13,876 nucleotides of DNA, from assembly GCA_030044455.1 (NCBI GenBank), contig JASHVU010000047.1, positions 1-13,876 of the forward strand, read 5' to 3'. The notes under the pieces are model-generated. The model was not told the DNA's origin. It worked only from the letters and a program-made list of their open reading frames with translations, and did no database searches. The translations under genes and the position numbers were made by a program. This DNA comes from Acidobacteriaceae bacterium (lineage in GTDB: Bacteria; Acidobacteriota; Terriglobia; Terriglobales; Acidobacteriaceae). Of the stretch, positions 1 through 9,464 are shown piece after piece; the stretch's first letter is position 1, and each line of letters begins with the position of its first letter.

Positions 1-3000
1 GGCGGCTGGGCGAAGCCTGGACCAACAAGCACGGAAAATACACGATCGAATACGACCGCGAGAGCGCGCTGAATCTGGTAATGCGCGCCTACGATGCCTC
101 ATACAAGATGATTGCGCAGTCGCCCACTTATTTTTTAGCGCCGGCGCAGGTGCAGATTAACTTTACGACTGCGGCGGACGGAGTGGTACGCTCGCCCTCA
201 GTCTTTACGACTCTGAGCAACGCGGTCACCGCACAGCTCAACGGGATTCCCCTGACCAGCCTGACTGAAAACAGCACCTCGCACGAACTGGAATTCCTGG
301 CCAGCGCGACTGGAGCCCAATTTGACGACATTGCCTACCTGTATATCGCCGAACAATTGGGAACTCAGAACAAGATCCGCCCCGAAACATTCTTTGGAAT
401 CTTTTATGAAGGCATACCTGCATCGCTTGACGCTGCACTGGGCAGCTTACCCGACGCCGGTATCGACGATACGTTTACAGCCCAAATTCTAAGTGGCGTT
501 GTGGCGCACTCAGACAGCGCGCTGAGCCAGGTGCTGACGGACGCCACCAGTGCAAACATTCTTCCGGCATCGTATGCATCAGTGCAGGCCGCAGAACTTG
601 CGTTGATTGATACGCTGCGGACGCAGAACACCGGAAGTGCGCCGTATATTCGCGGCAAGACATCGTTGAACGATTTGCTTGCGGCGGGCGGGGTGACATC
701 GGCAGTGCAGACGGCATTTGTGCAGGCCTATGCAGCCAATGGGGGTCAACTGGGCCCGACCTGGCGGGCATTGCGCGCGAATACAACGCTGCCGGCTGCT
801 GACCTGACCACACTCAACACCACGCTGAGCCTGGGTGAGTTGCTGGGAGGCAATCTTCTTCTGATCAAGGACACGCTGAGCCGGTTGGCTAACAATTCAC
901 TTACGAGCATTCCAAACCTGGCGTTGCTCGATGAGAGCGACTGGGTGGCACGGATTACGGCCGTGGATCCGAATGCCACGAGTATTCCACCTGTATTGCC
1001 AAACGAGACGCCGCAGGAGCGGATCACGCGGCTGGCGAAGGCTTTGACGGAGCGGTTCAGCAGCAGATACCCGACGACCGCATTCGCCGGAGAATTATCG
1101 AAGGCCACGACAACTTCGTTTGCAAGCACCAAAAACGAGCTGGTGAGTTTTCTGACTGGCAACGCGAAGTTCAATTTCAAGACCAGCAATATCGACCAGT
1201 TTCTGTCGACGAACAAGGTCACACTGTCAACGGATGGGCTGGCGGATCTGAAGACCGCGCAGAGGTTGTTCCGCGTGTCGCCGCACTTCACCACGATCGA
1301 TGCGATGAATACGTCGGGTTTGAAGTCGGCGCAAAGTGTGTACTTCCAGGGGCGGGACAACTTTATCGCGAACATGACGACAGCGTTCGGTAGCGCGCCC
1401 CTGGCCAAGATGGCCTATGCACGTGCGCAGATGACCTATTCAACATCGCTGATGCTCTATAGCCGGTTGAATTCTGCCTTCAACGGGATTGATCTTCCGA
1501 TTTTCGGATCACCAAAGCCGGACCCGACTTCCATCACCAATCTGCCCGATCTGCAGATACTTTTTGGCGGCCCGTTGGACTATTTCCAGTGCGAGGATTG
1601 CCAATCGGTGTACAGCCCTGCTGCATATCTGGTGGATCTGCTGCAGTACCTGAGTCTGATTCCGGCGTCTGGCGGCGGAGTGACGAACGCACGGGATGCA
1701 CTGCTGAAGCAGCGGCCGGATATCCAGTACATTGCCCTCGACTGCAACAACACCAACACGACCATGCCGTATATCGACTTGGTGAACGAGCTTCTGGAAG
1801 CGGAAATTTCGCCGCCCAATCCCCCCGTGACAGTGATTGACACATTGGGAACGTCAGCAGAACGGCGCGCACTGCCGCAACAGATCTCCGAGGCTGCATA
1901 TGCGCTGACTGCAAGCACGGTGTTTCCGCTCAACCTGCCGTTTGACCTGGCATTTGCGCAGACCAGTGCGTACATTGCAGCGCTGGGGCCGACGCGTGCG
2001 GCCATATTATCGTTGTTTGCCGGAAATCCGGTTCCTGCGGCCACAGCAGCCTCGATTGCAGCGGCGAGCCTGGGCATCAATCCCGAGATGATGAAGGTGA
2101 TCGATGGGACCGACGGAAACCCGCAGTGGGTGCGCTGGGGACTCGCACAAAATCCAACCTCGGTGATCGATCCGGAGACGCGCCAGCCTTACTCGCCAAC
2201 ACCGACAACGTGGGTTGACGCGCTTTCTAAAGTTCCGTTCCTGTTGAATGAAACCGGTCTCTCTCTGCAACAACTTTATCAATTGCTTGAAGTGCAGTGG
2301 GTGACTCAGCACGGTGTGACGCTGCAACTGGGAAGCATGACTGAAGGCGGGCTACCGATGTTGAGCCCCGACGCTGACCTCATGGTTTTTACCGGCCTGA
2401 CCGGAGATGTGCTGGATCGAGCCAATCGTTTCCTGCGGCTGTGGACTGCGTCAGGGTTGCAGATGTGGGAGCTGGACTGGGCTCTGGAAGAGGCTCCAGG
2501 CGGCGTGCTGAATGATGCGTTTGTTGTCTTTCTTGCCGGCGCAATTGCGGTGAAAAACCAGCTCAACCTCCCGCTGCAGGAGGTGCTGAGTTTTTGGATG
2601 CCGCTGGAAACTCGCGACGTGACGAATCACCTCGGCGATGAGGATACAGTTACGCCTTCAACTTACACCGAGGTGTTCTGCAATCCGGCTGTGCTGGCGA
2701 GTGCGGGAAGCATCTTTGTCCCGCTGACGCAGAATATTGTGACGGCTGCAACCAATGCTTCACCGATTGCAGTTACGACAGCGGAGCCGCACGGATATCA
2801 GACCAGCCAACTGGTGGAGATTGCGGGCGTGGTTGGCAATACCGCGGCGAACGGGACTTTCACGATCACAGTTACGGGCGCAACCACATTCACGCTGAAC
2901 GGGAGCACCGGGAACGGCAATTGGACGAGCGGTGGAACCGCGGTAGGAGTGCTTTCGGGCAATCCGATTCTTTCAACCAGCCCGGCGCCGCCGACCCCGG

Positions 3001-6000
3001 AACAGAATGCGATCACCGCGGCGCTGGGTTTAAGCGCGGACGATATCGCGGCGATTCTGAGCTTCTCAGGCGCATCGGCCAACCTCACACTGGCAACATT
3101 GAACACATTGCTGCAATATCAGCGTCTTGCCACTTCGCTCACGCTTGACGTTTCGGCGCTGATTCTTTGGATTCAGCTCACCGACCAGGCGCCTTTCAAC
3201 GGCTCGCCCGCAAACACATTGGAATTCTGCCGCCGGCTAAGCGTTCTCGAGGGAACGGGGCTTGCGGTGTACGACGTGGACTATCTGATCCGGGACCAGT
3301 CGGCGAGCCAGAGTTCACTCGCTTTCACGACGACGCAGGCGACGGCCGTGCTTCAGGCAATCTCAGGCGCAATTGCCAAGCTGCCAACGCCGGTCGTTAT
3401 TCCCATCACCGGAGCGACCAATTCGGCGCCGATTACGATTACCACCGCGACACCCAACGGCCTGCTGACCGGCACGCAAGTGACCATCAGCGGGGCGGGC
3501 GGCAACACGGCCGCGAACGGCGCCTTCACAATTACGGTAAGCAGTACGACGTCATTCACACTCAACGGATCGGCGGGAAATGGAGCGTGGACGAGCGGCG
3601 GCGCAATCAACGTGACCGCGTACACTCCGGCGGCGATAGAAACGATTTTTGTGGCGGCGCTGGTAGCTGCGACTTCGACCACGGCAGAAGTGGTAACGCC
3701 GATTCTGAACGACACCAACGTGCTACCGCTGGATTCGAGTACAATCAACCAGCTTGCGGCGCAGACGAGCAACATTGATCCAACGCAGTTTCCAGCGCTG
3801 GTGAATGCGTTTACGGCAGTGGCCAAGGCTGCAGCGCTCTACTCCACGCTCAATCCGTCGAATACGGCATTCACTTTTGCGGTAGAGAATGCCACGACCT
3901 TCGGATGGCTGAACCCGGCGTCATTACCACTGACGCCCACCAGCGCCAGCCCCTACACGCAGTTTGAGGCGCTGCTGCGCGCTTTCAAGCTGGAACAGGC
4001 GCAACCGGCGCGGACTCCAAAGCTCTTCGACATCTTTGCGCAGTGGCTGCCGCCCAATACACCGCCACTCGATTTGGCAACTGCGATCGCCGGCCCGCAG
4101 ATTACGATTGCGGGAGCAAGCAATGCGTCGCCGATTACGATTACAACCTCAGCGCCCAGCAGCCTGGAAACGGGCGAGCAGGTATCGATTTCAGGCGTGG
4201 GGGGAAATACGGCAGCGAACGGAACCTTCACCATTACGGTGGTGACGTCGACGACATTTACATTGAATGGCTCGCAAGGGAACGGCGCATGGACCAGCGG
4301 CGGCACAGTGACCCAACCAAGCCTGGCGTTTGCGCTGAATGCGAGCGTGAGCGACGTGACGGCGATTGCAACGCAATTGGGAGCAACGCCTCCCGGGTTG
4401 ACTCAGGCGACGCTGCCGGGATCGTTAGCCGATGTCGCGATGCTCACGGCGATAGCGAATGCGCTGGCTCTGGTCAATCAGTACGGCATCAGCGGAACGA
4501 CACTGGTGCAGTTAGCGGCGATCCCGGCCACGGCGGCCTCAGCCACGGCGGCCATGGGAGCCCTGCAGTCGCAGTATGCACAGAGCGCGTGGTTTGGCGC
4601 GATTCAGCCGGTGGAGGATACGCTGCGGCAAAACCGCCGCGACGCATTGGTCGCATACATGCTCGGGCCGGGACCGGCGACGCCCGTACCCATGCTGCTG
4701 AATACTGACGATATCTACAACTACTATCTGATCGATCCGGAGATGAATCCGTGCGCATCAATGACACGGCTGCTGCAGGCGTCGCTGGCTATTCAACAGT
4801 TCGTGCAGCAATGCTTCCTGAATTTGTTTTTCTCGAATGTGACTGTGAACATGACCTCGTCGCTGTGGACCGAGTGGACGTGGCGGCAGCAGTACCGGCT
4901 GTGGCAGGCCAACCGCGAAGTGTTCCTGTATCCGGAAAATTATCTGCTGCCGCAGCTGCGCGCCGATGCGTCGCCTTTCTTCAACGATCTTGAGAACGAC
5001 GTCAGCCAGTCGAATTGCGATGAAGATTTGGTTGAAGCTGCGATTGGCAACTACCTGCGCAAACTGGTGGGCGTGTCGCATTTGCACGTTGCATGCCACT
5101 ACAACCAACTGCAGGCAGACGGCACTTATGTATTGTGGGTGTTTGCGCGAACTCACGCCCATCCGCCGCAGTGGTACTACATGACGCGCACCGGGTCCTC
5201 CCCTTACTCGGGAAGCTGGAGCGCATGGCAGCCACTGAACCTGGACATTTCGTCACAACACCTGGTGCCCGTGATCTGGGATCAAAGGCTTTTTCTGGTG
5301 TGGCCAATCTTCAAGCAGATTTCGGAGCAGCAGGGCAGTCAATCGGTTCCATCCAGTGGCGGGGGTTCATCGCAACCGGCCGACAAATACTGGGCAGTGG
5401 AGTTCTGCTACAGCGAGTTCAGCGATGGGCAGTGGCAGGCCAAGCAGACGATGGAAGAAAAGGCCTATTTCGATTCGCCGGACTCCCCACTTGCATTCAG
5501 CATCAGGGCGCAGCAGGATTCAAACTATAACCTGCAACTCCAGGTGTATTTCTGCGCAATTGAAGAGGCGATTGCCGGCGCCACGGACCAGGCGCAGCAA
5601 ATTGGCAATGCCCTTGAAATTGAACTCGAGGGACTGAACGCGTTAAACGCTTCCGTGGGAATCGGGACTGTAACCCTTAACCTCCAGGAACAGTTTCAAT
5701 ATTCAGACTTCGGAAGCAGTGCGAGTGTGCAGATGACATTCAATGGAACCACGTTCGCAATCACGGTGTTGTCTTCTACGGGTACCTCATCGCTGGTCGG
5801 TACAGGAAAGCTGCCGATGCCTGAGTCGCCGCTGCAGGTGGTGGAGTCGCCACAGATCATTCCGCCTTCGCAGGGGATCGATCTGAGCCAGGACCCGACT
5901 TATGCACTCATTACGACGCAGTCAATGGGCGGACAACTTGCTACCCCGGCGAATTATGGTTTTGCGGGACAGGATCTGGTCTATGGCAACTACACGCTGC

Positions 6001-9000
6001 CCAATCCAGGTTCCAAGCCGCTCAACGTGCTTTGCGCTTCAACCCATACCGGGCTGCCCAATTCAATTGAGCTGCTCGGCTCGATTACCAACCCGCGCAT
6101 GGTGATACCTGTCCAGGAACCTGTGTTTGACAGTGCTGATCCCTTCTTTGTTTGTGATCCGACGCGAACCTATCTGGTGCAGCCTGTTTATTGGACACTG
6201 GGAAGCCGCGGGACGGAAGTTACTAACATCACCTATCTGAAGCAATGGGCAACGGAGTTTGAATTTGAGACTTTCTATCATCCCTATGCGCGGACGTTTT
6301 TGCGGGAGCTCGAAATTGGGGGAGTGCCGCAACTGATGGCGCGCAGCCTGCAGGTGAATCCGCAAAACGTGCGTGGATGGACGCCGACTTTCAACTTCCA
6401 GTCTATCTACAATCCGACTTCGTATGTGGCCAAGCCGTATCCCGGTTCAACTTCGACCGCGCCATGGGCCGACCCATCGGAGGCGGGTGTGGATCCCGGC
6501 GAAACGTATCTCGACTTTGCGGCGGCGGATTCGGGAGCTTATTCGCTATATAACTGGGAAGTCTTCTATCACATACCGATGTACGTCTCAGCCCAGTTAC
6601 TGCAGAATCAGCAGTTTCAGGATGCGCTGAATTGGCTTGAGTACATCTTCAACCCGACGGATACCAGCGGCGGAAGCGTTCCTCAGCACTATTGGGAATT
6701 TGCTCCGCTGAACGCGATGAACTCAAGTACCTGGGCAAGTGAGGAGGTGACGAACCTGCTGGAGACGCTCGCCGCTGGAACGGCGACCAATCAACCGGGA
6801 ATCAATGATTCTTCAACCGCGGTAGCTATTACGAACTGGATGCAGGATCCGTACGATCCATTCTCTGTCGCGAATACGCGCTGGTCGGCATACGGCAAAG
6901 CGACCATCCTTGCTTTCTTGAATACGCTGATTGCGTGGGGAGACTGGTATTACGCACAGTACACGGCAGAGATGGTGAGCCAGGCGGAACAGCTCTACAT
7001 CCTGGCCGATATGATTCTAGGGCCGGATCCGCAGGAGACGCGCCTGCCCGACGCAAATCAGAGCGGCGCGAACGCCATTACCTATGCTTCTCTCAAAGGT
7101 GACAACATCGATCTGTTCTCAAATGCGATTGTGAACGTGGAGAACATTGTAGTGGCGCCGGAGCCGCCGCAATCGGTGATCAGCGGATCGACGCAGACAC
7201 CGATGTTGCCGCAATTCCCGGGCAGCGGGCAAAACAATACACTGCTTTTCTGCATTCCGCCCAACAGCCAACTGCTTGCCTTCTGGCCCACAGTGGCGCA
7301 AAGGCTTTACAACATCAGGAATTGCCTGAATCTGCAGGGTCAGCCGCAGCCATTGCCGCTGTATGCGCCGCCTATCAATCCGCTCGCGCTGATTGAAGCC
7401 GAAGAGGCTGGGGCGAGTTTGTCGAGCGCCACACCCATGGCTCCGATTTATCGCTTCGAAGTGTATCTGCAGCGGGCCATGGACCTAACCAACGACGTGC
7501 GCGCCTACGGGGCACTGATTCTATCGGCGCTGGAAAAGCAGGACGCGGAGACACTGGCGGCGATGCGCGCCAACCAGGAACTTAACATTCAAACGGCGAT
7601 GCTGGGTGTGAAGCAGACACAGGTGCAGGAGGCGCAGGACCAGATCACAGCGCTCCAGAATCAGCAGGCCGTGGTGCAGGTACGCTACAACTACTACTCA
7701 ACCATCCAATATATGAATGCGTGGGAGACCGCTGCGCTGGCACTCCAGGCGCAGGCGCTGGTGACCAACGCACTGGGAATCGTGCTCGACCTGACGGCTG
7801 GCGAACTGCACATGATTCCCAGTTTCTCCGGCGGCATTGACGGATTTGGTGGAACTCCGAGCGTGACGATGTCGATTGGCGGAGAGAATTTCGCCGCAGT
7901 AGTAAGTGCCTTCGCACAAGTGATCCAGATTCAGGCGTCGATGTTAGGTCAACAGGCCAGCATGCAGTCCACGCTGGGCGGATACCAGCGGAGATGGAAC
8001 GACTGGCAGTTCCAGGCGCAGCTCGCCAGCGCTGAACTCACCCAGGTGGCGAGTCAGATTACGGCGGCCCAGGACAGGCTGAATATCGCACAGCAGGAAC
8101 TTGCCATCCAGAATACTCAAATCCAGAATGCGCAAGCCGTGAGCACGTTCCTTACCAACAAATTCACCAATGCGCAGCTTTACACCTGGATGGTATCGCA
8201 ACTCAGCACGGTTTATACGCAGGCGTATCAGCTTGCCTATTCGTTGGCACTGCAGGCTCAGAACGCCTATCAATATGAGTTGGGCAGCCAGGACACGTTC
8301 ATCCAGTTCGGATATTGGGACAGCCAGCACAAGGGATTGACAGCGGGCGAGAGCCTGTTATTCGACCTGAGACGGATGCAGGCGCAGTATCTGGCTGAGA
8401 ACAGCCGCGAGCTGGAGCTGACCAAGCATATCTCGATGGTACTGACCGCGCCGGATGCGCTGGTGACCCTGCGTGAAACGGGAACCTGCCAGATTGCGCT
8501 GGACGAAATACTGTTTGAATACGATCATCCCGGGCAGTACTTCCGCAGGCTGCGGTCCGTTGCCATCACGGTGCCTTGCATGACCGGGCCGTATACCGGC
8601 GTGAACGCAACGCTGACACTGACCAACGCGATGGTGAGAACGCTGGCTCCGGGAGCGACGTATCAGCCGCAGAGCGCAACGCAGAGCCCGAATGATCCTA
8701 GCGTGCTGGTTTCGCCAGTTGCCGCGGCGGGGACGCAGACGATTGCCACCTCGAGCGGCCAGAACGATGCAGGGCTGTTCAATGTGAACCTGGGCGACGA
8801 GCGCTGGCTGCCGTTTGAGGGGCAGGGCGCTATAAGCACCTGGAACCTGGTGCTGGATCCACGCGATAACAACTTTGACTTCACCACCATCACCGACGTG
8901 GTGCTGCACGTGCGGTATACGGCGCGGGGAGGCGGCGACCAGACTGCGGCCAACAATGTGCGCAGTGTGTTGAAGTCAAAACTATCCACCACGCAACGCA

Positions 9001-9461
9001 GCATTATGTTGAGCGTCAGGAACACATTCCCCGACAGCTACTACACGTTCTTCAACCCCGGCTCAGGCGCGACGGCAGAGACACTTTCGTTACCGCTGAC
9101 AACCAACGTGTTCCCCTATACCAATCTGGGCCACGGGAATGCCGAGATCCAGAATGTTGAGTTCTATGTGGTGCTGGCGGTTCCCGCAGCAGGCAATAAC
9201 ATGCAGGTGAACTTCAGTGCTACGGCCAATCCCGTTACACTTGCGCCGGCACCGGGGCAAACCACAGCGGGTAACCCGCTTGAAGCGCTCACGGCAAGCA
9301 TTCCGATTTCTCCGGCACTGACAGCACCGCAAACTCTCACGCTGACTGTACCGCTCACGAACATTCCATCTTCGCTGGGAATCAACGTAAGCGGTCAGAC
9401 GCAGCTTGATCCGTCAAAGGTTCTCGATATCCTGATGGTGGTTGCATACACGATTGAATAG
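1..9461 (+). CDS. TcA-like subunit of a Tc (ABC) toxin, 5'-partial
   Basis: TcA proteins form pentameric bells that bind a target cell and inject a toxic enzyme through a central channel. The frame is open from base 3, so the ATG at 81 is internal and the true start lies upstream. Seen in order: a transthyretin/carboxypeptidase-regulatory-like tail (3 to about 160); a FFGIFYEGIP motif (390-419); the VRP1-type signature with CEDC and SPAAYLVDLL (1563-1653) and NTNT..PYIDLVNELLE (1719-1808); three beta repeats (2739-4310); the conserved YRLWQANREVFLYPENY block (4866-5000); a neuraminidase-like region (about 5100-6330); WEVFYHIP (6549-6662); LIAWGDWYY (6879-7025); FCIPPN..L (7248-7411); coiled-coil channel helices (7518-8290) around a Gly-rich tip (7785-7892); and the TcB-binding region with RRLRSVAITVPCMTGPYTGV (8445-8642) and DERWLPFEGQGAISTW (8772-8940). 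At 3,152 or more residues it is longer than classical TcA (about 2,300-2,700). Family assignment is firm. Activity, target and partner subunits are not shown here. Confidence 0.93.
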   Translation, partial: RLGEAWTNKHGKYTIEYDRESALNLVMRAYDASYKMIAQSPTYFLAPAQVQINFTTAADGVVRSPSVFTTLSNAVTAQLNGIPLTSLTENSTSHELEFLASATGAQFDDIAYLYIAEQLGTQNKIRPETFFGIFYEGIPASLDAALGSLPDAGIDDTFTAQILSGVVAHSDSALSQVLTDATSANILPASYASVQAAELALIDTLRTQNTGSAPYIRGKTSLNDLLAAGGVTSAVQTAFVQAYAANGGQLGPTWRALRANTTLPAADLTTLNTTLSLGELLGGNLLLIKDTLSRLANNSLTSIPNLALLDESDWVARITAVDPNATSIPPVLPNETPQERITRLAKALTERFSSRYPTTAFAGELSKATTTSFASTKNELVSFLTGNAKFNFKTSNIDQFLSTNKVTLSTDGLADLKTAQRLFRVSPHFTTIDAMNTSGLKSAQSVYFQGRDNFIANMTTAFGSAPLAKMAYARAQMTYSTSLMLYSRLNSAFNGIDLPIFGSPKPDPTSITNLPDLQILFGGPLDYFQCEDCQSVYSPAAYLVDLLQYLSLIPASGGGVTNARDALLKQRPDIQYIALDCNNTNTTMPYIDLVNELLEAEISPPNPPVTVIDTLGTSAERRALPQQISEAAYALTASTVFPLNLPFDLAFAQTSAYIAALGPTRAAILSLFAGNPVPAATAASIAAASLGINPEMMKVIDGTDGNPQWVRWGLAQNPTSVIDPETRQPYSPTPTTWVDALSKVPFLLNETGLSLQQLYQLLEVQWVTQHGVTLQLGSMTEGGLPMLSPDADLMVFTGLTGDVLDRANRFLRLWTASGLQMWELDWALEEAPGGVLNDAFVVFLAGAIAVKNQLNLPLQEVLSFWMPLETRDVTNHLGDEDTVTPSTYTEVFCNPAVLASAGSIFVPLTQNIVTAATNASPIAVTTAEPHGYQTSQLVEIAGVVGNTAANGTFTITVTGATTFTLNGSTGNGNWTSGGTAVGVLSGNPILSTSPAPPTPEQNAITAALGLSADDIAAILSFSGASANLTLATLNTLLQYQRLATSLTLDVSALILWIQLTDQAPFNGSPANTLEFCRRLSVLEGTGLAVYDVDYLIRDQSASQSSLAFTTTQATAVLQAISGAIAKLPTPVVIPITGATNSAPITITTATPNGLLTGTQVTISGAGGNTAANGAFTITVSSTTSFTLNGSAGNGAWTSGGAINVTAYTPAAIETIFVAALVAATSTTAEVVTPILNDTNVLPLDSSTINQLAAQTSNIDPTQFPALVNAFTAVAKAAALYSTLNPSNTAFTFAVENATTFGWLNPASLPLTPTSASPYTQFEALLRAFKLEQAQPARTPKLFDIFAQWLPPNTPPLDLATAIAGPQITIAGASNASPITITTSAPSSLETGEQVSISGVGGNTAANGTFTITVVTSTTFTLNGSQGNGAWTSGGTVTQPSLAFALNASVSDVTAIATQLGATPPGLTQATLPGSLADVAMLTAIANALALVNQYGISGTTLVQLAAIPATAASATAAMGALQSQYAQSAWFGAIQPVEDTLRQNRRDALVAYMLGPGPATPVPMLLNTDDIYNYYLIDPEMNPCASMTRLLQASLAIQQFVQQCFLNLFFSNVTVNMTSSLWTEWTWRQQYRLWQANREVFLYPENYLLPQLRADASPFFNDLENDVSQSNCDEDLVEAAIGNYLRKLVGVSHLHVACHYNQLQADGTYVLWVFARTHAHPPQWYYMTRTGSSPYSGSWSAWQPLNLDISSQHLVPVIWDQRLFLVWPIFKQISEQQGSQSVPSSGGGSSQPADKYWAVEFCYSEFSDGQWQAKQTMEEKAYFDSPDSPLAFSIRAQQDSNYNLQLQVYFCAIEEAIAGATDQAQQIGNALEIELEGLNALNASVGIGTVTLNLQEQFQYSDFGSSASVQMTFNGTTFAITVLSSTGTSSLVGTGKLPMPESPLQVVESPQIIPPSQGIDLSQDPTYALITTQSMGGQLATPANYGFAGQDLVYGNYTLPNPGSKPLNVLCASTHTGLPNSIELLGSITNPRMVIPVQEPVFDSADPFFVCDPTRTYLVQPVYWTLGSRGTEVTNITYLKQWATEFEFETFYHPYARTFLRELEIGGVPQLMARSLQVNPQNVRGWTPTFNFQSIYNPTSYVAKPYPGSTSTAPWADPSEAGVDPGETYLDFAAADSGAYSLYNWEVFYHIPMYVSAQLLQNQQFQDALNWLEYIFNPTDTSGGSVPQHYWEFAPLNAMNSSTWASEEVTNLLETLAAGTATNQPGINDSSTAVAITNWMQDPYDPFSVANTRWSAYGKATILAFLNTLIAWGDWYYAQYTAEMVSQAEQLYILADMILGPDPQETRLPDANQSGANAITYASLKGDNIDLFSNAIVNVENIVVAPEPPQSVISGSTQTPMLPQFPGSGQNNTLLFCIPPNSQLLAFWPTVAQRLYNIRNCLNLQGQPQPLPLYAPPINPLALIEAEEAGASLSSATPMAPIYRFEVYLQRAMDLTNDVRAYGALILSALEKQDAETLAAMRANQELNIQTAMLGVKQTQVQEAQDQITALQNQQAVVQVRYNYYSTIQYMNAWETAALALQAQALVTNALGIVLDLTAGELHMIPSFSGGIDGFGGTPSVTMSIGGENFAAVVSAFAQVIQIQASMLGQQASMQSTLGGYQRRWNDWQFQAQLASAELTQVASQITAAQDRLNIAQQELAIQNTQIQNAQAVSTFLTNKFTNAQLYTWMVSQLSTVYTQAYQLAYSLALQAQNAYQYELGSQDTFIQFGYWDSQHKGLTAGESLLFDLRRMQAQYLAENSRELELTKHISMVLTAPDALVTLRETGTCQIALDEILFEYDHPGQYFRRLRSVAITVPCMTGPYTGVNATLTLTNAMVRTLAPGATYQPQSATQSPNDPSVLVSPVAAAGTQTIATSSGQNDAGLFNVNLGDERWLPFEGQGAISTWNLVLDPRDNNFDFTTITDVVLHVRYTARGGGDQTAANNVRSVLKSKLSTTQRSIMLSVRNTFPDSYYTFFNPGSGATAETLSLPLTTNVFPYTNLGHGNAEIQNVEFYVVLAVPAAGNNMQVNFSATANPVTLAPAPGQTTAGNPLEALTASIPISPALTAPQTLTLTVPLTNIPSSLGINVSGQTQLDPSKVLDILMVVAYTIE
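2739..2945 (+). repeat. Beta-type repeat R1 in the TcA shell (FCCH-like)
   Basis: This is a 69-codon in-frame module that begins VTAATNASPI and ends NWTSGGTAV, with GNTAANGTFTITV and TFTLNGS in the middle. The pattern resembles the small beta domain annotated in bacterial and phage proteins as ubiquitin-activating E1 FCCH-like. By eye it matches R3 at about 44 of 67 residues. It sits in a loop just before the shell segment AITAALGLSADDIAAIL. The family name is from memory and needs a profile search; the repeat itself is directly visible. Confidence 0.85.
3405..3614 (+). repeat. Beta-type repeat R2 in the TcA shell (FCCH-like)
   Basis: This is the second copy, 70 codons, from ITGATNSAPITITT to GAWTSGGAINV. 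It shares GGNTAANGAFTITV, SFTLNGS and GNGAWTSGG with the other copies. It is inserted 459 nt after R1, following a helical segment that ends in AISGAIAKLPTPVV. The protein sequence is better conserved between copies than the codons, which suggests old copies kept by selection rather than a recent tandem duplication. Confidence 0.85.
4107..4310 (+). repeat. Beta-type repeat R3 in the TcA shell (FCCH-like)
   Basis: This is the third copy, 68 codons, from IAGASNASPITITT to GAWTSGGTV, with the same GGNTAANGTFTITV and TFTLNGS core. It lies 492 nt after R2 and about 400 nt before the first conserved ABC-toxin block (from 4707). The spacers on both sides are predicted helical shell, so the copies are dispersed domain insertions rather than a tandem array. 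Confidence 0.85.
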
Positions 9462-9464
9462 GCT

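Noticed and set aside
746..1408. 220-codon open frame on the - strand inside the toxin gene
   Set aside because: It lies wholly opposite conserved TcA coding sequence and has no recognisable domain.
2739..4310. The three repeats as insertion sequences or a recombination array
   Set aside because: They are in frame, free of stop codons, lack terminal inverted repeats or target duplications, and are conserved more at protein than at codon level, which fits protein domains.
3167..4708. Several 200-codon + strand frames within the toxin gene
   Set aside because: Their translations are Arg/Gly/His-rich frame-shifted readings of the beta-repeat region; the toxin frame carries all the conserved motifs.
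5100..6330. An active sialidase domain in the toxin
   Set aside because: The neuraminidase-like region of TcA proteins is named for fold similarity; no sialidase Asp-box series or catalytic set was seen, so no enzyme activity is claimed.
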